From contig URNT01000006.1 in assembly GCA_900549235.1 (NCBI GenBank), positions 39,167 through 103,166 on the forward strand: a DNA stretch of 64,000 bases, in the 5' to 3' direction. The translations under genes and the position numbers were made by a program. Of the stretch, positions 24,413-33,656 are shown piece after piece. The first letter of the stretch is position 1. Every line of letters starts with the position of its first letter. The notes beneath the pieces were generated by a model. The model made no database searches. It saw nothing but the letters and a program-made list of their open reading frames with translations, and was not told where the DNA came from. This DNA is from an uncultured Clostridium sp. (GTDB lineage Bacteria > Bacillota > Clostridia > Lachnospirales > Lachnospiraceae).

Positions 24413-25945
24413 ATGTTAGATCTGCTGCTTTATATCTGGCCCTTTGTGCTGGGCCTTGTTCTTGCCGTACTTATCATCACCCAGGGCTATGTAAAAGCCC
24501 CGCCGGATCACGCCTACATAATCTCCGGCCTTCGGAAGGAGCCCCGGATCCTGATCGGACGGGCCGGACTTAAGATCCCGTTTTTTGAGCAGATGGATAA
24601 GCTCTATCTGGGACAGATCACCGTAGACATCAAAACCGACGAGTACATTCCCACCAATGACTTTATCAACGTGATGGTAGACGCCGTTGCCAAGGTCCGG
24701 GTAGCAGATGACCCGGCGCAGATGAAGCTGGCTATGCGGAACTTCTTAAATAAGGAGCCTGCCAAGATCGCCGCCGACCTTCAGGATTCCCTTCAGGGAA
24801 ATATGCGTGAGATCATCGGCACCCTGACCCTGCGGGCCATCAATACTGATCGTGATTCCTTTTCCGACCAGGTGATGGCAAAGGCCTCCAAGGATATGGA
24901 AAAGCTGGGCATCGACATTCTCTCCTGCAACATCCAGAATGTAACCGATGAACATGGCCTGATCCAGGACCTTGGTATGGATAATACCTCCAAGATCCGC
25001 AAGGACGCTTCCATCGCGAAGGCTGAGGCAGAGCGTGATATTGCCATTGCAAAGGCAGCGGCTGACAAGGCCTCCAACGATGCCAGAGTGCTGGCAGAAA
25101 CTGAGATCGCTCAGAAAAATAATGAGCTTGCCATCAAGAAAGCGGAGCTTCAGAAGGCTTCTGACACGAAAAAGGCGGAAGCGGACGCCGCCTATGAAAT
25201 CCAGAAGCAGGAGCAGGAAAAGACCATCCAGGCCGCTACGGTAAATGCCCAGATCGCCAAGGCGGAGCGTGAGGCAGAGCTCCGCAAGCAAGAGGTTCTG
25301 GTACAGCAGCAGGCCCTGGAAGCTGAGATCAATAAAAAGGCGGACGCTGACCGTTACGCCATCGAGCAGGCGGCAGCGGCAGAGCTGACCAGACGCCAGC
25401 GGGACGCGGAAGCAAAGAAATACGAGCAGGAAAAGGAGGCGGAGGCCAGAAAGGCACAGGCAGACGCCCAGAAATACGCCATGATCCAGGAGGCGGAGGG
25501 TATCCGCGCCAGAGGTGAGGCAGAAGCGGCCGCCATCCAGGCCAAGGCCCTGGCAGAAGCAGAAGGTATGGAGAAAAAGGCGGAAGCCTACCAGAAATAC
25601 AACAAGGCGGCCATGGCTGAGATGATGATCAAGGTACTGCCTGAAATCGCCGGAAAGATCGCCGAGCCTCTGGCCCAGATCGACAAGATCACCATCATCG
25701 GCGGCAGCTCCGACCATGAAACCGGCGTTGGCTCCGTAGCCGGCAATGTGCCTGTGGTGATGGCAAAGCTCTTTGAATCCATGAAAGAGGCCACCGGCGT
25801 GGATCTGGCTGATATTATGAAAGCCGATTCCTTCGAGGCCCAGGTAACAAGAAACATTAACCTGACCGGCGCACCGGATATAGTGATCGGGGATGGAAAG
25901 AAAGAAAACGCCCCGGAGACGGAAGTGGAAACGGGCGAATCATAG
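24413..25945 (+). CDS. Flotillin-family membrane scaffold protein
   Basis: 510 residues. One N-terminal transmembrane segment (MLDLLLYIWPFVLGLVLAVL), an SPFH/band-7 domain (about 30-200), then about 200 residues of Ala/Glu/Lys-rich coiled coil with repeating AEA and EAEA units, and a C-terminal domain (about 400-500) with ITIIGGSS. This is the flotillin plan (Bacillus FloT), which marks membrane microdomains. The coiled coil explains long but spurious reading frames on the opposite strand. RBS AGGAG. Three small membrane protein genes follow. Confidence 0.9.
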   Translation: MLDLLLYIWPFVLGLVLAVLIITQGYVKAPPDHAYIISGLRKEPRILIGRAGLKIPFFEQMDKLYLGQITVDIKTDEYIPTNDFINVMVDAVAKVRVADDPAQMKLAMRNFLNKEPAKIAADLQDSLQGNMREIIGTLTLRAINTDRDSFSDQVMAKASKDMEKLGIDILSCNIQNVTDEHGLIQDLGMDNTSKIRKDASIAKAEAERDIAIAKAAADKASNDARVLAETEIAQKNNELAIKKAELQKASDTKKAEADAAYEIQKQEQEKTIQAATVNAQIAKAEREAELRKQEVLVQQQALEAEINKKADADRYAIEQAAAAELTRRQRDAEAKKYEQEKEAEARKAQADAQKYAMIQEAEGIRARGEAEAAAIQAKALAEAEGMEKKAEAYQKYNKAAMAEMMIKVLPEIAGKIAEPLAQIDKITIIGGSSDHETGVGSVAGNVPVVMAKLFESMKEATGVDLADIMKADSFEAQVTRNINLTGAPDIVIGDGKKENAPETEVETGES

Positions 25946-25960
25946 AAAGGCGGTGACAGA

Positions 25961-26104
25961 ATGGCTTTATCTGTTGTAGGAATCGGAATGGCATTGCTGC
26001 TTTTAGGGCTCCGTATCGCAGTTGTTGCATTGGCCGGGTTTTTTGTGGTCAAATTCGCAGTAAAGGCAGCCATACGGGAGCTTAGAAAAGAAGGAGTTCT
26101 GTAA
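25961..26104 (+). CDS. Small single-span membrane protein (47 aa)
   Basis: 47 residues: MALSVVGIGMALLLLGLRIA, then a hydrophobic stretch and a basic end (AAIRELRKEGVL). One or two membrane segments with a positive-inside tail. The ATG at 25961 has AAAGGCGG upstream and lies 15 bp after the flotillin stop, so it is in the flotillin operon. No homologue recognised; a possible flotillin partner. Confidence 0.55.
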   Translation: MALSVVGIGMALLLLGLRIAVVALAGFFVVKFAVKAAIRELRKEGVL

Positions 26105-26105
26105 A

Positions 26106-26267
26106 ATGAAATGGACGCGGCAAAAAGTGCTGATGCTCCTCTTTGGGGCAGGCGGGCTTGTACTGCTTCCAGTCAGTGTTTTCATGGAAAGCAGCGCAAG
26201 GTATCCGGTGCGGCTGATGGGATTTGTGTGTCTGCTGGTTTTTAATCTGGTGAGGGGGAGGAAGTAG
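26106..26267 (+). CDS. Small membrane protein (53 aa)
   Basis: 53 residues starting MKWTRQKVLMLLFGAGGLVL with two hydrophobic segments (about 8-26 and 35-49) and the basic end VRGRK. AAGAAGGAG lies at a suitable distance upstream inside the previous gene, with only one base between the two genes. Same operon as flotillin. No function recognised. Confidence 0.5.
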   Translation: MKWTRQKVLMLLFGAGGLVLLPVSVFMESSARYPVRLMGFVCLLVFNLVRGRK

Positions 26268-26277
26268 GTGGGGAAGG

Positions 26278-26712
26278 ATGAATGACGGGATTTTTATAAT
26301 AACTTATATCCTGGTTATAGGGACTGCTGTCTATCTTGGCATAAAGATTGCTAGAAAGAAGATTCCGTTTTCAAAAAAATACCCCCGCGTTTTTTACTGT
26401 TTCATATGCGGTTGGCTGATATTTATAGGATGCTTTCCTTTCCCCCTGTCCTTAAATATACTGTTCGGTTTATCAGTCTCCTGCTTTATTACCGCCATTG
26501 CATTCGAGCGCTTATACGGGGCCGGAAAATGGAAACGGGTCTGCCTTACTACCCTGCTGTTTTCATCGGCCGGACTGGTTTGCCGGTATCTCCTGGAATA
26601 TGGGGAGGTCTCCAATACCTATAATTTCACAGTCTGGAAAGTGATTCTGTATCTTGGGGTTGTGGTTGGGATGGTGGTTGGAGGGTATCAGTTAGATTCA
26701 AAGGCAAAGTAA
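26278..26712 (+). CDS. Integral membrane protein of unknown function
   Basis: 144 residues with four hydrophobic segments (about 5-23, 38-57, 60-78 and 118-138), opening MNDGIFIITYILVIGTAVYL. Basic residues lie between segments 1 and 2, giving a cytoplasmic-loop bias. It follows the previous gene by 10 bp with a GGGGAAGG site that almost touches the ATG. Probably the last gene of the flotillin operon. No family recognised. Confidence 0.55.
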   Translation: MNDGIFIITYILVIGTAVYLGIKIARKKIPFSKKYPRVFYCFICGWLIFIGCFPFPLSLNILFGLSVSCFITAIAFERLYGAGKWKRVCLTTLLFSSAGLVCRYLLEYGEVSNTYNFTVWKVILYLGVVVGMVVGGYQLDSKAK

Positions 26713-26740
26713 AACTTTAGTACATATCCGCCCTATATTA

Positions 26741-26776
26741 AAAGCCTGCCGGCAGGTACATCCCCCGGCAGGCTTT
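26741..26776. terminator. Bidirectional terminator
   Basis: AAAGCCTGCCGG (26741-26752) pairs with CCGGCAGGCTTT (26765-26776), separating the flotillin operon from the convergent hydantoinase operon. Confidence 0.8.
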
Positions 26777-26787
26777 CCTCTGAAGCC

Positions 26788-28227
26788 TTATAGTTCTATT
26801 TTACACTTCAAAAACTGTCCGCTTCCCCTTACTCCTTTAAACTGTCCATCTTCAACCAGAATCTCCCCTCTCCTGATCGTGCAGACCGGCCATCCGCAGG
26901 AAACAAAGCCTTCATAAATACTGTAATCCAATTCTGGAGGATAATGCAGATTTTCCCAGGTTAAAGGAACTTCTTTTTCAGGGTCAACAATAATGATGTC
27001 CGCATCACTTCCCACTTCCAGGCTGCCTTTTTGAGGATAACAACCAAAAATCCTTGCTGGATTTGTACTTCCCAGCTGAACCAGCTGATTTAAGGAGATT
27101 TCTCCCCTATTAACGCCGATCATCAGCAGACCGAACCGCTCCTCAAGCCCGGGGATCCCATTGACCGGGATCCTGAAATCGGGGATTACATCTCCCTTTT
27201 GATCCTTTTCTAAATCTTTTTCCTTGATGCGTCGTCCAAATACTTCATTGTCAGAAGTGACCAGACTTAGGGAACCGTCTCTGAGTCCATCCCACATCGC
27301 CCTGCGGTCCGTTTCACTCCGAAGGGGCGGGCTCATAAGATAGTGAATACCATTTTCCCCTTTATTTCTTTCATCTGTTAAGGTTAGATAATGCCCGCAG
27401 GTCTCCGCATATACCTTAAGACCTTTGTGCTTCGCCTGGCGAACTGCTTCCACCGCCTCCTTCGTAGATAAATGGTAAAAGTACACAGGTGCATCCAGCA
27501 GTTCTGCAAATTGAATGATCCGGCTTACAGCCTCTGCTTCACAGGCATTTGGCTTTGCCTGATTAAAATATTCCCAGGATTTTTTCTGCTCTTCTATTAA
27601 ATTTTCTGTCACAAATTGGGCAATATCATTGCTTTCTGCGTGGAAGCCGCATAAGGCGCCTTCTTCCTTAGACAGCTTCATAATCCTCAGAATATCTGCA
27701 TCCTGGATCATAACCCCCGGATAGATCGTAAACATTTTAAATGCAGGCACTCCCCTGGCTACAAAGGCCTTAATAACAGCCCGAAGCTCCACTTCATCTT
27801 TACCGGCATGAATAAACTTTGGATGTACGCAGTAATCTAAAACAGATTCTTCTGCCATTTCCCTCAGACGGTCCCCTACTGCCTCCAGCACCGGAACCTC
27901 CTGGGTTGTCGTGCTGAAATCCATAAATGAGGTTACCCCGCCAAAGGCGGCGCATTTACTGGCCGTATAAAAATCCAGCATATCAATGGTTCCGCTAAAA
28001 GGGGCCTTTACATGCATATGAGGCTCAATAAACCCCGGCATAACATACCGTCCTTTCGCGTCGATCACTCTGGTAAGACTTCCTTTTCTTTCATCCCGGT
28101 TCACCAGATCATCCAGCTTTCCCGGAAAACCAATACATGAAATTTTCTCCCCCTCTATTCCAATGTCACCTTTAAAGGTCTCATCTGATGTAATGATGGT
28201 TCCATTTTTAATAATCAAGTCTAGCAT
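26788..28227 (-). CDS. D-hydantoinase/dihydropyrimidinase-type amidohydrolase
   Basis: 479 residues, amidohydrolase TIM-barrel. Metal ligands follow the family order: GFIEPHMHVKAP (HxH), the carbamylated Lys in FKMFTIYPG, His in YFYHLST, His in ETCGHYLTL, and Asp in LVTSDNEVFG. The C-terminus (IFGCYPQKGSLEVGSDADII) is the usual return to the small beta domain. Enzymes of this type open 5-membered hydantoins or 6-membered dihydropyrimidines to N-carbamoyl acids. Last gene of an operon with a nucleoside-type ABC transporter and a racemase, consistent with uptake and ring-opening of a hydantoin or pyrimidine. No carbamoylase gene is seen nearby. Confidence 0.88.
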   Translation of the reverse strand: MLDLIIKNGTIITSDETFKGDIGIEGEKISCIGFPGKLDDLVNRDERKGSLTRVIDAKGRYVMPGFIEPHMHVKAPFSGTIDMLDFYTASKCAAFGGVTSFMDFSTTTQEVPVLEAVGDRLREMAEESVLDYCVHPKFIHAGKDEVELRAVIKAFVARGVPAFKMFTIYPGVMIQDADILRIMKLSKEEGALCGFHAESNDIAQFVTENLIEEQKKSWEYFNQAKPNACEAEAVSRIIQFAELLDAPVYFYHLSTKEAVEAVRQAKHKGLKVYAETCGHYLTLTDERNKGENGIHYLMSPPLRSETDRRAMWDGLRDGSLSLVTSDNEVFGRRIKEKDLEKDQKGDVIPDFRIPVNGIPGLEERFGLLMIGVNRGEISLNQLVQLGSTNPARIFGCYPQKGSLEVGSDADIIIVDPEKEVPLTWENLHYPPELDYSIYEGFVSCGWPVCTIRRGEILVEDGQFKGVRGSGQFLKCKIEL

Positions 28228-28266
28228 ACGGCTTCCCCTTTCCAGAAATCATTTTGCCGGCAGGCA

Positions 28267-29193
28267 TTACACATCTTTCGGATCATAGGCCGACCCCCAT
28301 GTTTTTGGAACGAAGGAGCGTTTTACCATCATGGTCAGCGCTGCAATCGTCACAATATAAGGCAGCATCTGCAAAAACTGATAGGGAATAACGGAACCGA
28401 CCGTCTGGAAACGCAGCTGCGCCGCATCTGCCGCACCAAAAATAAGGCAGACAACCGCAGTACGGATAGGATCCCAGCCGCCGACTACGCAGGCAGCCAT
28501 TACGATAAAACCTCTTCCACCTGCCATCCCTCCGGTGGAAAAATACCCCACCTCAGCCAGGGTCAGCACACAGCCTCCCAACGCCGCAAAAATACCAGAT
28601 AAGATTACAGTCTGATATTTTAACCGGATCACAGAAAGCCCTGCTGTGGCCGCTGCCTTCGGGTTGTCTCCAACTGCGCGTACATTCAGTCCCCACCGGG
28701 TTTTATACAAAATATAAGCAGCAATGAAAGGAAGAATCAATGCGATCCAGGTGCTGACCGGCTGGGCAAACAAAAGGGCTCCGATCACCGGAATTTCCTG
28801 CATGGCTTTCGGAAAAACAGTGGGGAAGGTTGCAACACGGGACTGTCTTGTCTCCGACATCAGAGAAAACAGGGCATCCGTTGCCCCCAGGGAAATCATA
28901 TTGATCATCAGTCCTGTCACTACCTGATTGGTACGCCGTGATACGGTAAGAAATGCTACGACCGCTCCCAGAACCGCTCCGACTCCAATGGTGCAGAGTA
29001 CAGCCACCACCAGGCTGTCCAGATAAAAGCCCGCAGCAATCCCTGTCAGGGCTCCAAACAGCATGATTCCTTCGATTCCCATATTAATGACTCCGGAACG
29101 CTCTGCATACACTTCACCAATCGAAACAATCAGCAGCGGCGCCGCCCACCGCAGTGTGGCCTGCAGCCAGTCTATTATGATGTCAAACGTCAT
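28267..29193 (-). CDS. BMP-type nucleoside ABC transporter, permease 2 (NupQ-like)
   Basis: 308 residues with about eight to ten membrane segments. RSGVINMGIEGIMLFGALTG and VRAVGDNPKAAATAGLSVIRLK are conserved stretches of the BMP-family permeases that carry purine nucleosides (YufQ/NupQ). It overlaps the first permease gene by 4 bp (ATGA type). Forms the membrane channel with the next gene's product. Confidence 0.88.
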   Translation of the reverse strand: MTFDIIIDWLQATLRWAAPLLIVSIGEVYAERSGVINMGIEGIMLFGALTGIAAGFYLDSLVVAVLCTIGVGAVLGAVVAFLTVSRRTNQVVTGLMINMISLGATDALFSLMSETRQSRVATFPTVFPKAMQEIPVIGALLFAQPVSTWIALILPFIAAYILYKTRWGLNVRAVGDNPKAAATAGLSVIRLKYQTVILSGIFAALGGCVLTLAEVGYFSTGGMAGGRGFIVMAACVVGGWDPIRTAVVCLIFGAADAAQLRFQTVGSVIPYQFLQMLPYIVTIAALTMMVKRSFVPKTWGSAYDPKDV

Positions 29194-30308
29194 TTTCCTA
29201 CCCCCTTTTCCGTTCCATCCTCTTTACTGTTATCTACGATCTGTTTGGAGCGGCGGTTATCCACAACGCCCACCCCGATTACAAACAGCATACACATTGC
29301 GATAATGATCGAATTCATAGAGGAAACAACACCTGTCTCAATGGACATGGTTGCTCCTCCTGCCTTTAAGGCCGCAAAGAACAAGGCAGAGAAAATAACT
29401 CCCAAGGGATTTCCGCCGGCAAGAAGAGCCACCGCAACACTTTCATAGCCCACATTTGTGACAAATTCCATATATACGCGCCTTTTAAGCCCCATACATT
29501 CGATTGCGCCGGAAAGACCTCCGATCACCGCCCCAAGCATGATGATCATCATGATCTGCTTTCTGGAATCAATTCCCGCGTACCTGGCCGCGTTCGGATT
29601 TACTCCAAGCAGCTTTGTCCTGAAACCAAAGGAGGTGTAGTTTAAAATATAATGAAACACGATACATAAAAGAATTGCCAAAAACGGGCCCGGATGCAGG
29701 CTGGATCCCTTCATCAGCATAGGCAGAAGGGCGCTGTCCGCAAATTTCCTGCTCATGGGATAGAATGCACCTTCCTCTGCGATCATGGGAATACTGGAAA
29801 CCACCCAGTTGGTAAGGTAGATGGCGATATAGCTCATCATAATGGTGGAAGTAACCTCATTTACCCCCTTATAAGCTCTCAGATACCCGGGGATCAGACC
29901 CCATATTGCAGAAAAAATGGCTGCCGCTATCAAACAGAGTAAAATATGCAGAGCTGAAGGAAGGCCAAAGTCAAAAAGCCCAATCACAGCCGCGCCGATG
30001 GCGCCAAGGTACATATATCCTTCCATTCCGATGTTCCACACCCCGGCTTTGATTCCCAGTGAAACACCGATGCCTCCAAGTAAAAGCGGAGAAGCCCGTA
30101 CAAGAACGTTGCTGAGCGCCTGCGCATTGCCAAAAGCCCCGCGGATCAAGGCTCCGTATGCAGCAAAGGGATTGACACCTGAAGCCGCGATCAGCATCCC
30201 GCTGGCAATGAGCCCAAGTCCAATGCCGAATAATGTCCTTGCAAACGAGACTGCCAGATCTCCCACAAAAGGAATTTTAAGAATATTAGTATGATTTAAC
30301 GTTTTCAT
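29190..30308 (-). CDS. BMP-type nucleoside ABC transporter, permease 1 (NupP-like)
   Basis: 372 residues, about ten membrane segments. Motifs IKAGVWNIGMEGYMYLGAIG and LLGVNPNAARYAGIDSRK mirror those in the partner permease, as expected for a heterodimer. It follows the ATPase gene by 3 bp. The longer C-terminal tail (DNRRSKQIVDNSKEDGTEKG) is cytoplasmic and polar. Confidence 0.88.
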   Translation of the reverse strand: MKTLNHTNILKIPFVGDLAVSFARTLFGIGLGLIASGMLIAASGVNPFAAYGALIRGAFGNAQALSNVLVRASPLLLGGIGVSLGIKAGVWNIGMEGYMYLGAIGAAVIGLFDFGLPSALHILLCLIAAAIFSAIWGLIPGYLRAYKGVNEVTSTIMMSYIAIYLTNWVVSSIPMIAEEGAFYPMSRKFADSALLPMLMKGSSLHPGPFLAILLCIVFHYILNYTSFGFRTKLLGVNPNAARYAGIDSRKQIMMIIMLGAVIGGLSGAIECMGLKRRVYMEFVTNVGYESVAVALLAGGNPLGVIFSALFFAALKAGGATMSIETGVVSSMNSIIIAMCMLFVIGVGVVDNRRSKQIVDNSKEDGTEKGVGK

Positions 30309-30311
30309 CTG

Positions 30312-31826
30312 CTACACCTCCAGGCCTTGTCCCAGCATCATCTGACCAATCAGCTGCTGATCTGCTGTTTCTCCATCTAAGTCCCCCATGCTTTCGCCCC
30401 GGAAAAGGACAATGATCCGATCACTGACAGACATAACCTCCTGCAGCTCCGCAGAGATCAGCAGCACAGCAGCCCCGCGGTTCCGCTCCCTCATCAAAAT
30501 ATCCAGAACATGATCCACCGCTCCCAGATCCAGGCCCCGGGTAGGATGAGCCACCAGGTCAAAAACCGGCTCAGGATCCAATTCACGGGCGATCACCACC
30601 TTCTGCTGATTTCCGCCTGAAAGATTCCGTACACGCACTGTCTCTGAAGGTGTTTTTATATTATATTTTTTAATCATGGCTCTGGCATTTTCATTGATAT
30701 GTTTATAATTCAGGATATGTTTTTTAGCAAAGGGTTCTTTATAATATGCTTTCATAATCAGATTATCCGCAATACTAAAATCCATTGCCAGCCCGGTTTT
30801 CTGCCGGTCCTCAGGGATAAAACCTAAAACAGACGAATCCGCCATTACCCCTGTTACCGGCTTGTTTTTTATCCGGATGGAACCGCCTATGAGCCTGCGC
30901 AGACCGGCAATACATTCTGCCAGCTCCTTCTGTCCGTTTCCGTCAACACCGGCTATGCCTACGATTTCTCCGGAATGTACCGTCAGGTTAAAGTCCTTCA
31001 GCGCAGGGATACCCCGGTCATCCACTGCATTTACATGCTCCATTACCAGAACCGGCTCTCTTTCTTTGATCTCCTTCCGTTCCTTTCGTTCGATGGATAC
31101 AGGGCGTCCTACCATCATCTGGGCCAGTGTCAGCTGAGTGGCATCCTTCGTATCCACCGTTCCGATCAGCTGCCCGTCGCGGATCACCGTCACCCGGTCC
31201 GTGATCTGGATCACTTCACGAAGCTTGTGACTGATAAAAATCACAGATCCCCCTTTTTCTGTGATATGGCGGATGGCACAGCAAAGCTGATCGCTTTCTG
31301 CCGGTGTTAAAACTGCCGTTGGCTCATCTAAAACCAAAACCTTGCAGTCCCGGTATAATGCCTTTAAAATTTCCACCCATTGCTGCTTCCCCACCGACAA
31401 TTTCCAGACAAGTTCATCCGGATCTACATACAGCCCGTATTCCTCGCACAATTCCAACAGCTTCTTTTTAGCCGGCTCCAGATCCAGCTTCTGCTTTTCA
31501 GTCTGAATACCAAGCACAACATTTTCAATTACAGAAAGAGTATCTACCAGCTTAAAATGCTGATGCACCATTCCGATCCCATGGGCAATGGCTTCCGAAG
31601 GAGACTGGATCTTTACTTCCTTTCCGTCTAAAAGAACTCTCCCGGAAGTCGGCGGATACAATCCGTACAAAACATTCATCAAGGTGGTTTTCCCCGCGCC
31701 ATTCTCACCTAAAAGGCCTAATACTTCTCCCTTCCTGCAGTCAATACTGACGTGATCATTGGCGATGACACCCGGAAATTCTACTGTAATGTCTTCCATC
31801 TGCAGCGCATATCTGTTTTCTTCCAT
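30312..31826 (-). CDS. BMP-type nucleoside ABC transporter, double ATPase (NupO-like)
   Basis: 504 residues with two ABC domains in tandem. First: Walker A GENGAGKTTL, signature LSVGKQQWVE, Walker B VLVLDEPTAVLTP. Second: degenerate Walker A GVDGNGQKEL, signature LSGGNQQKV, then the shortened FDLVAHPTRGLDLG. One normal and one altered site is the family pattern of YufO/RbsA-like proteins. It energises import of the BMP lipoprotein's ligand. Confidence 0.92.
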   Translation of the reverse strand: MEENRYALQMEDITVEFPGVIANDHVSIDCRKGEVLGLLGENGAGKTTLMNVLYGLYPPTSGRVLLDGKEVKIQSPSEAIAHGIGMVHQHFKLVDTLSVIENVVLGIQTEKQKLDLEPAKKKLLELCEEYGLYVDPDELVWKLSVGKQQWVEILKALYRDCKVLVLDEPTAVLTPAESDQLCCAIRHITEKGGSVIFISHKLREVIQITDRVTVIRDGQLIGTVDTKDATQLTLAQMMVGRPVSIERKERKEIKEREPVLVMEHVNAVDDRGIPALKDFNLTVHSGEIVGIAGVDGNGQKELAECIAGLRRLIGGSIRIKNKPVTGVMADSSVLGFIPEDRQKTGLAMDFSIADNLIMKAYYKEPFAKKHILNYKHINENARAMIKKYNIKTPSETVRVRNLSGGNQQKVVIARELDPEPVFDLVAHPTRGLDLGAVDHVLDILMRERNRGAAVLLISAELQEVMSVSDRIIVLFRGESMGDLDGETADQQLIGQMMLGQGLEV

Positions 31827-31857
31827 AAACGCATTCCCTCTCCCAACCGCATTCTGA

Positions 31858-32862
31858 TCATTCAGCTATATCGATTTTTCCGTCCATCAGATCCTGAAGC
31901 GCTTTGTCGTAAACAGCCTTCTGTTCCTCCGTCAGTTCCACATTAACAACCGGGCGGATCCCCTCATCCTTTAATCCAAGTACATGAGACTGACCGTCAC
32001 AGATTTTCCCCAAGGTCTCCAAATACCCCAGATTATCCCATGCAAAGACTACGCTTCCTACTGTTACATCCTCCGCACCGTAATCCTCTGCATAATCAGC
32101 AACCGCGCCTACTACCTTTACATCTTTGGAATCCTGTGCCGCTGCAGCAACCCCCGCGCCTGCCGCATCCAGACAGGCAAACAATACATCATACCCCTGG
32201 GCGATGGCAGCCAGACTGGCTTCCCGCGCCTTAACTGTATCTGAAAAGTCACCAGTTGTAACCGCGGTTGTCTCAATGCCCGGATCTACATAAGCAACCC
32301 CTTTATAGAAGCTGTCCTCCATCATTCTATGGGTGTCATAAAACTCACCTGTTACAAAGGCTACCTTATTTGTTTTCGTAGTCAAGCCAGCCAGCACTCC
32401 GCCAATAAACCCAGCCTGGCTGTAGCTGACGGTAGCTGCGGTCATATTTGGCAGGCCAAAGGTATCGGTACCTACTGAGAAAATAAACTGCTGATCCGGA
32501 AATTCTTCTGCCACAATGGACAGAGCCTCACCAAACTGGCCCCCCTGGCCAATGATAATCTCATATCCCTGCTGGGCAAACTGACGAAGCACTTCGATCT
32601 GCTCATCCTGGGTCACATTTTCTTTATGTACCGTTTTTATTCCTGCTTCCTCAGCAGCCTTCATCATCCCCTCATATGTAAACTGATTGAACGCTTCGTC
32701 TGTAATCAGCCCTGGCAGAATCATCGCTACACTCTTTTGGGCTTCTCCCCCGGAGCTTTCCCCACTGCCCGCTGATGCAGCATTTTCTCCTGATGAGCAT
32801 GCTGTAAGACACATCACAGCTGCCATAGCCAGCGCTAACATTTTTCTCATTGTTTTCCTCAT
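31858..32862 (-). CDS. BMP-family substrate-binding lipoprotein (NupN-like)
   Basis: 334 residues. Lipoprotein signal peptide MRKTMRKMLALAMAAVMCL with lipobox LTAC (Cys 22), a Ser/Gly/Glu linker, then a type I periplasmic fold beginning SVAMILPGLITDEAFNQ. The family (TmpC/PnrA/BmpA) binds purine nucleosides; here the operon partners suggest that the ligand could instead be a nucleobase or hydantoin. RBS GGGAGG. Conserved features such as GGQFGEALS and VGTDTFGLPN are visible. Confidence 0.9.
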   Translation of the reverse strand: MRKTMRKMLALAMAAVMCLTACSSGENAASAGSGESSGGEAQKSVAMILPGLITDEAFNQFTYEGMMKAAEEAGIKTVHKENVTQDEQIEVLRQFAQQGYEIIIGQGGQFGEALSIVAEEFPDQQFIFSVGTDTFGLPNMTAATVSYSQAGFIGGVLAGLTTKTNKVAFVTGEFYDTHRMMEDSFYKGVAYVDPGIETTAVTTGDFSDTVKAREASLAAIAQGYDVLFACLDAAGAGVAAAAQDSKDVKVVGAVADYAEDYGAEDVTVGSVVFAWDNLGYLETLGKICDGQSHVLGLKDEGIRPVVNVELTEEQKAVYDKALQDLMDGKIDIAE

Positions 32863-32876
32863 AGTTTGTAACCTCC

Positions 32877-33605
32877 CTACATTATTTTTAAAAATAAATC
32901 TTTGTTTTTGATTTTCTTTTGATCCGGCGTCTGATAAAGACCTTTTTTCGATACCTTATAACCGGCTCTGCAAAATGCTTCAAGAACAAGAAATGCCGCT
33001 TCCACCGGGTCAATAACCGGAATATCCAGCTGTTCTTTTACCAAATCCGCATATCCGGTCATACCGGCGCACCCCAGGATCAAAACCTCTGCCCCATTTT
33101 GTATTGCTGTTTTCCCTTTTTCGATCAGACGCTCTACCGTCTCCTCCTCATCAGCTTCTGCCTCCAAGACCCCCATATTTAAGGAAAATACCCCCGAACA
33201 GCGTTCCTTCATACCATATTGCTGTATCATATTTTCCATCATGGGAACTGCTTTGTCTGAAGCGGCTAATACAGCAAATTTTGCCCCTAAAAGAAGGGCT
33301 GCCGACATGGATGCCTCTGCAATCCCAAATACCGGGCAGTCGCAGATCTCCTTCGCCGCATACAGACCAGGGTCTCCGAAACAGGCGATCAAAATTCCAT
33401 CATATTGAGTTTTTTCCTTCTCCAGAAGCCTGCAAAGACCAAAGGCCGAAAGCGCATAATCATAAAACGACTCCAGCCCTTCCGGGCCAAAGTCTGGAAA
33501 TGCAACTGTAACCTGTGTATCCCGCTGTTTGATACGATGGATCGTCCTTTTAATGTCATTTGTCATGGCTTCTGAAGTGTTAGGGTTTATGATTAGTAGG
33601 TTCAT
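32877..33605 (-). CDS. Asp/Glu/hydantoin racemase family protein
   Basis: 242 residues. N-terminal MNLLIINPNTSEAMTNDIKR is the standard opening of this family, with the catalytic-type cysteines in IACFGDPGLYAAKE and LILGCAGMTGY. Hydantoin racemases interconvert 5-substituted D- and L-hydantoins so that a D-specific hydantoinase can use both; the hydantoinase at the other end of the operon fits this. Aspartate/glutamate racemase is the alternative. 52 bp downstream of a ribbon-helix-helix gene on the same strand. Confidence 0.82.
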   Translation of the reverse strand: MNLLIINPNTSEAMTNDIKRTIHRIKQRDTQVTVAFPDFGPEGLESFYDYALSAFGLCRLLEKEKTQYDGILIACFGDPGLYAAKEICDCPVFGIAEASMSAALLLGAKFAVLAASDKAVPMMENMIQQYGMKERCSGVFSLNMGVLEAEADEEETVERLIEKGKTAIQNGAEVLILGCAGMTGYADLVKEQLDIPVIDPVEAAFLVLEAFCRAGYKVSKKGLYQTPDQKKIKNKDLFLKIM

Positions 33606-33656
33606 GTTTTTCCCCCTCTTTTTCTGGGTATCCCAGCTTCGCAGTGAATGGGCGCC

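Noticed and set aside
24746..25717. Long leucine-rich open frame on the minus strand
   Set aside because: It lies opposite the flotillin coiled coil, whose repetitive Glu/Ala/Lys codons leave the other strand open. No ribosome site and no domain.
33624..33636. Perfect palindrome CTGGGTATCCCAG before the racemase
   Set aside because: Single short palindrome without a T-run or promoter; could be an operator but nothing else supports it.
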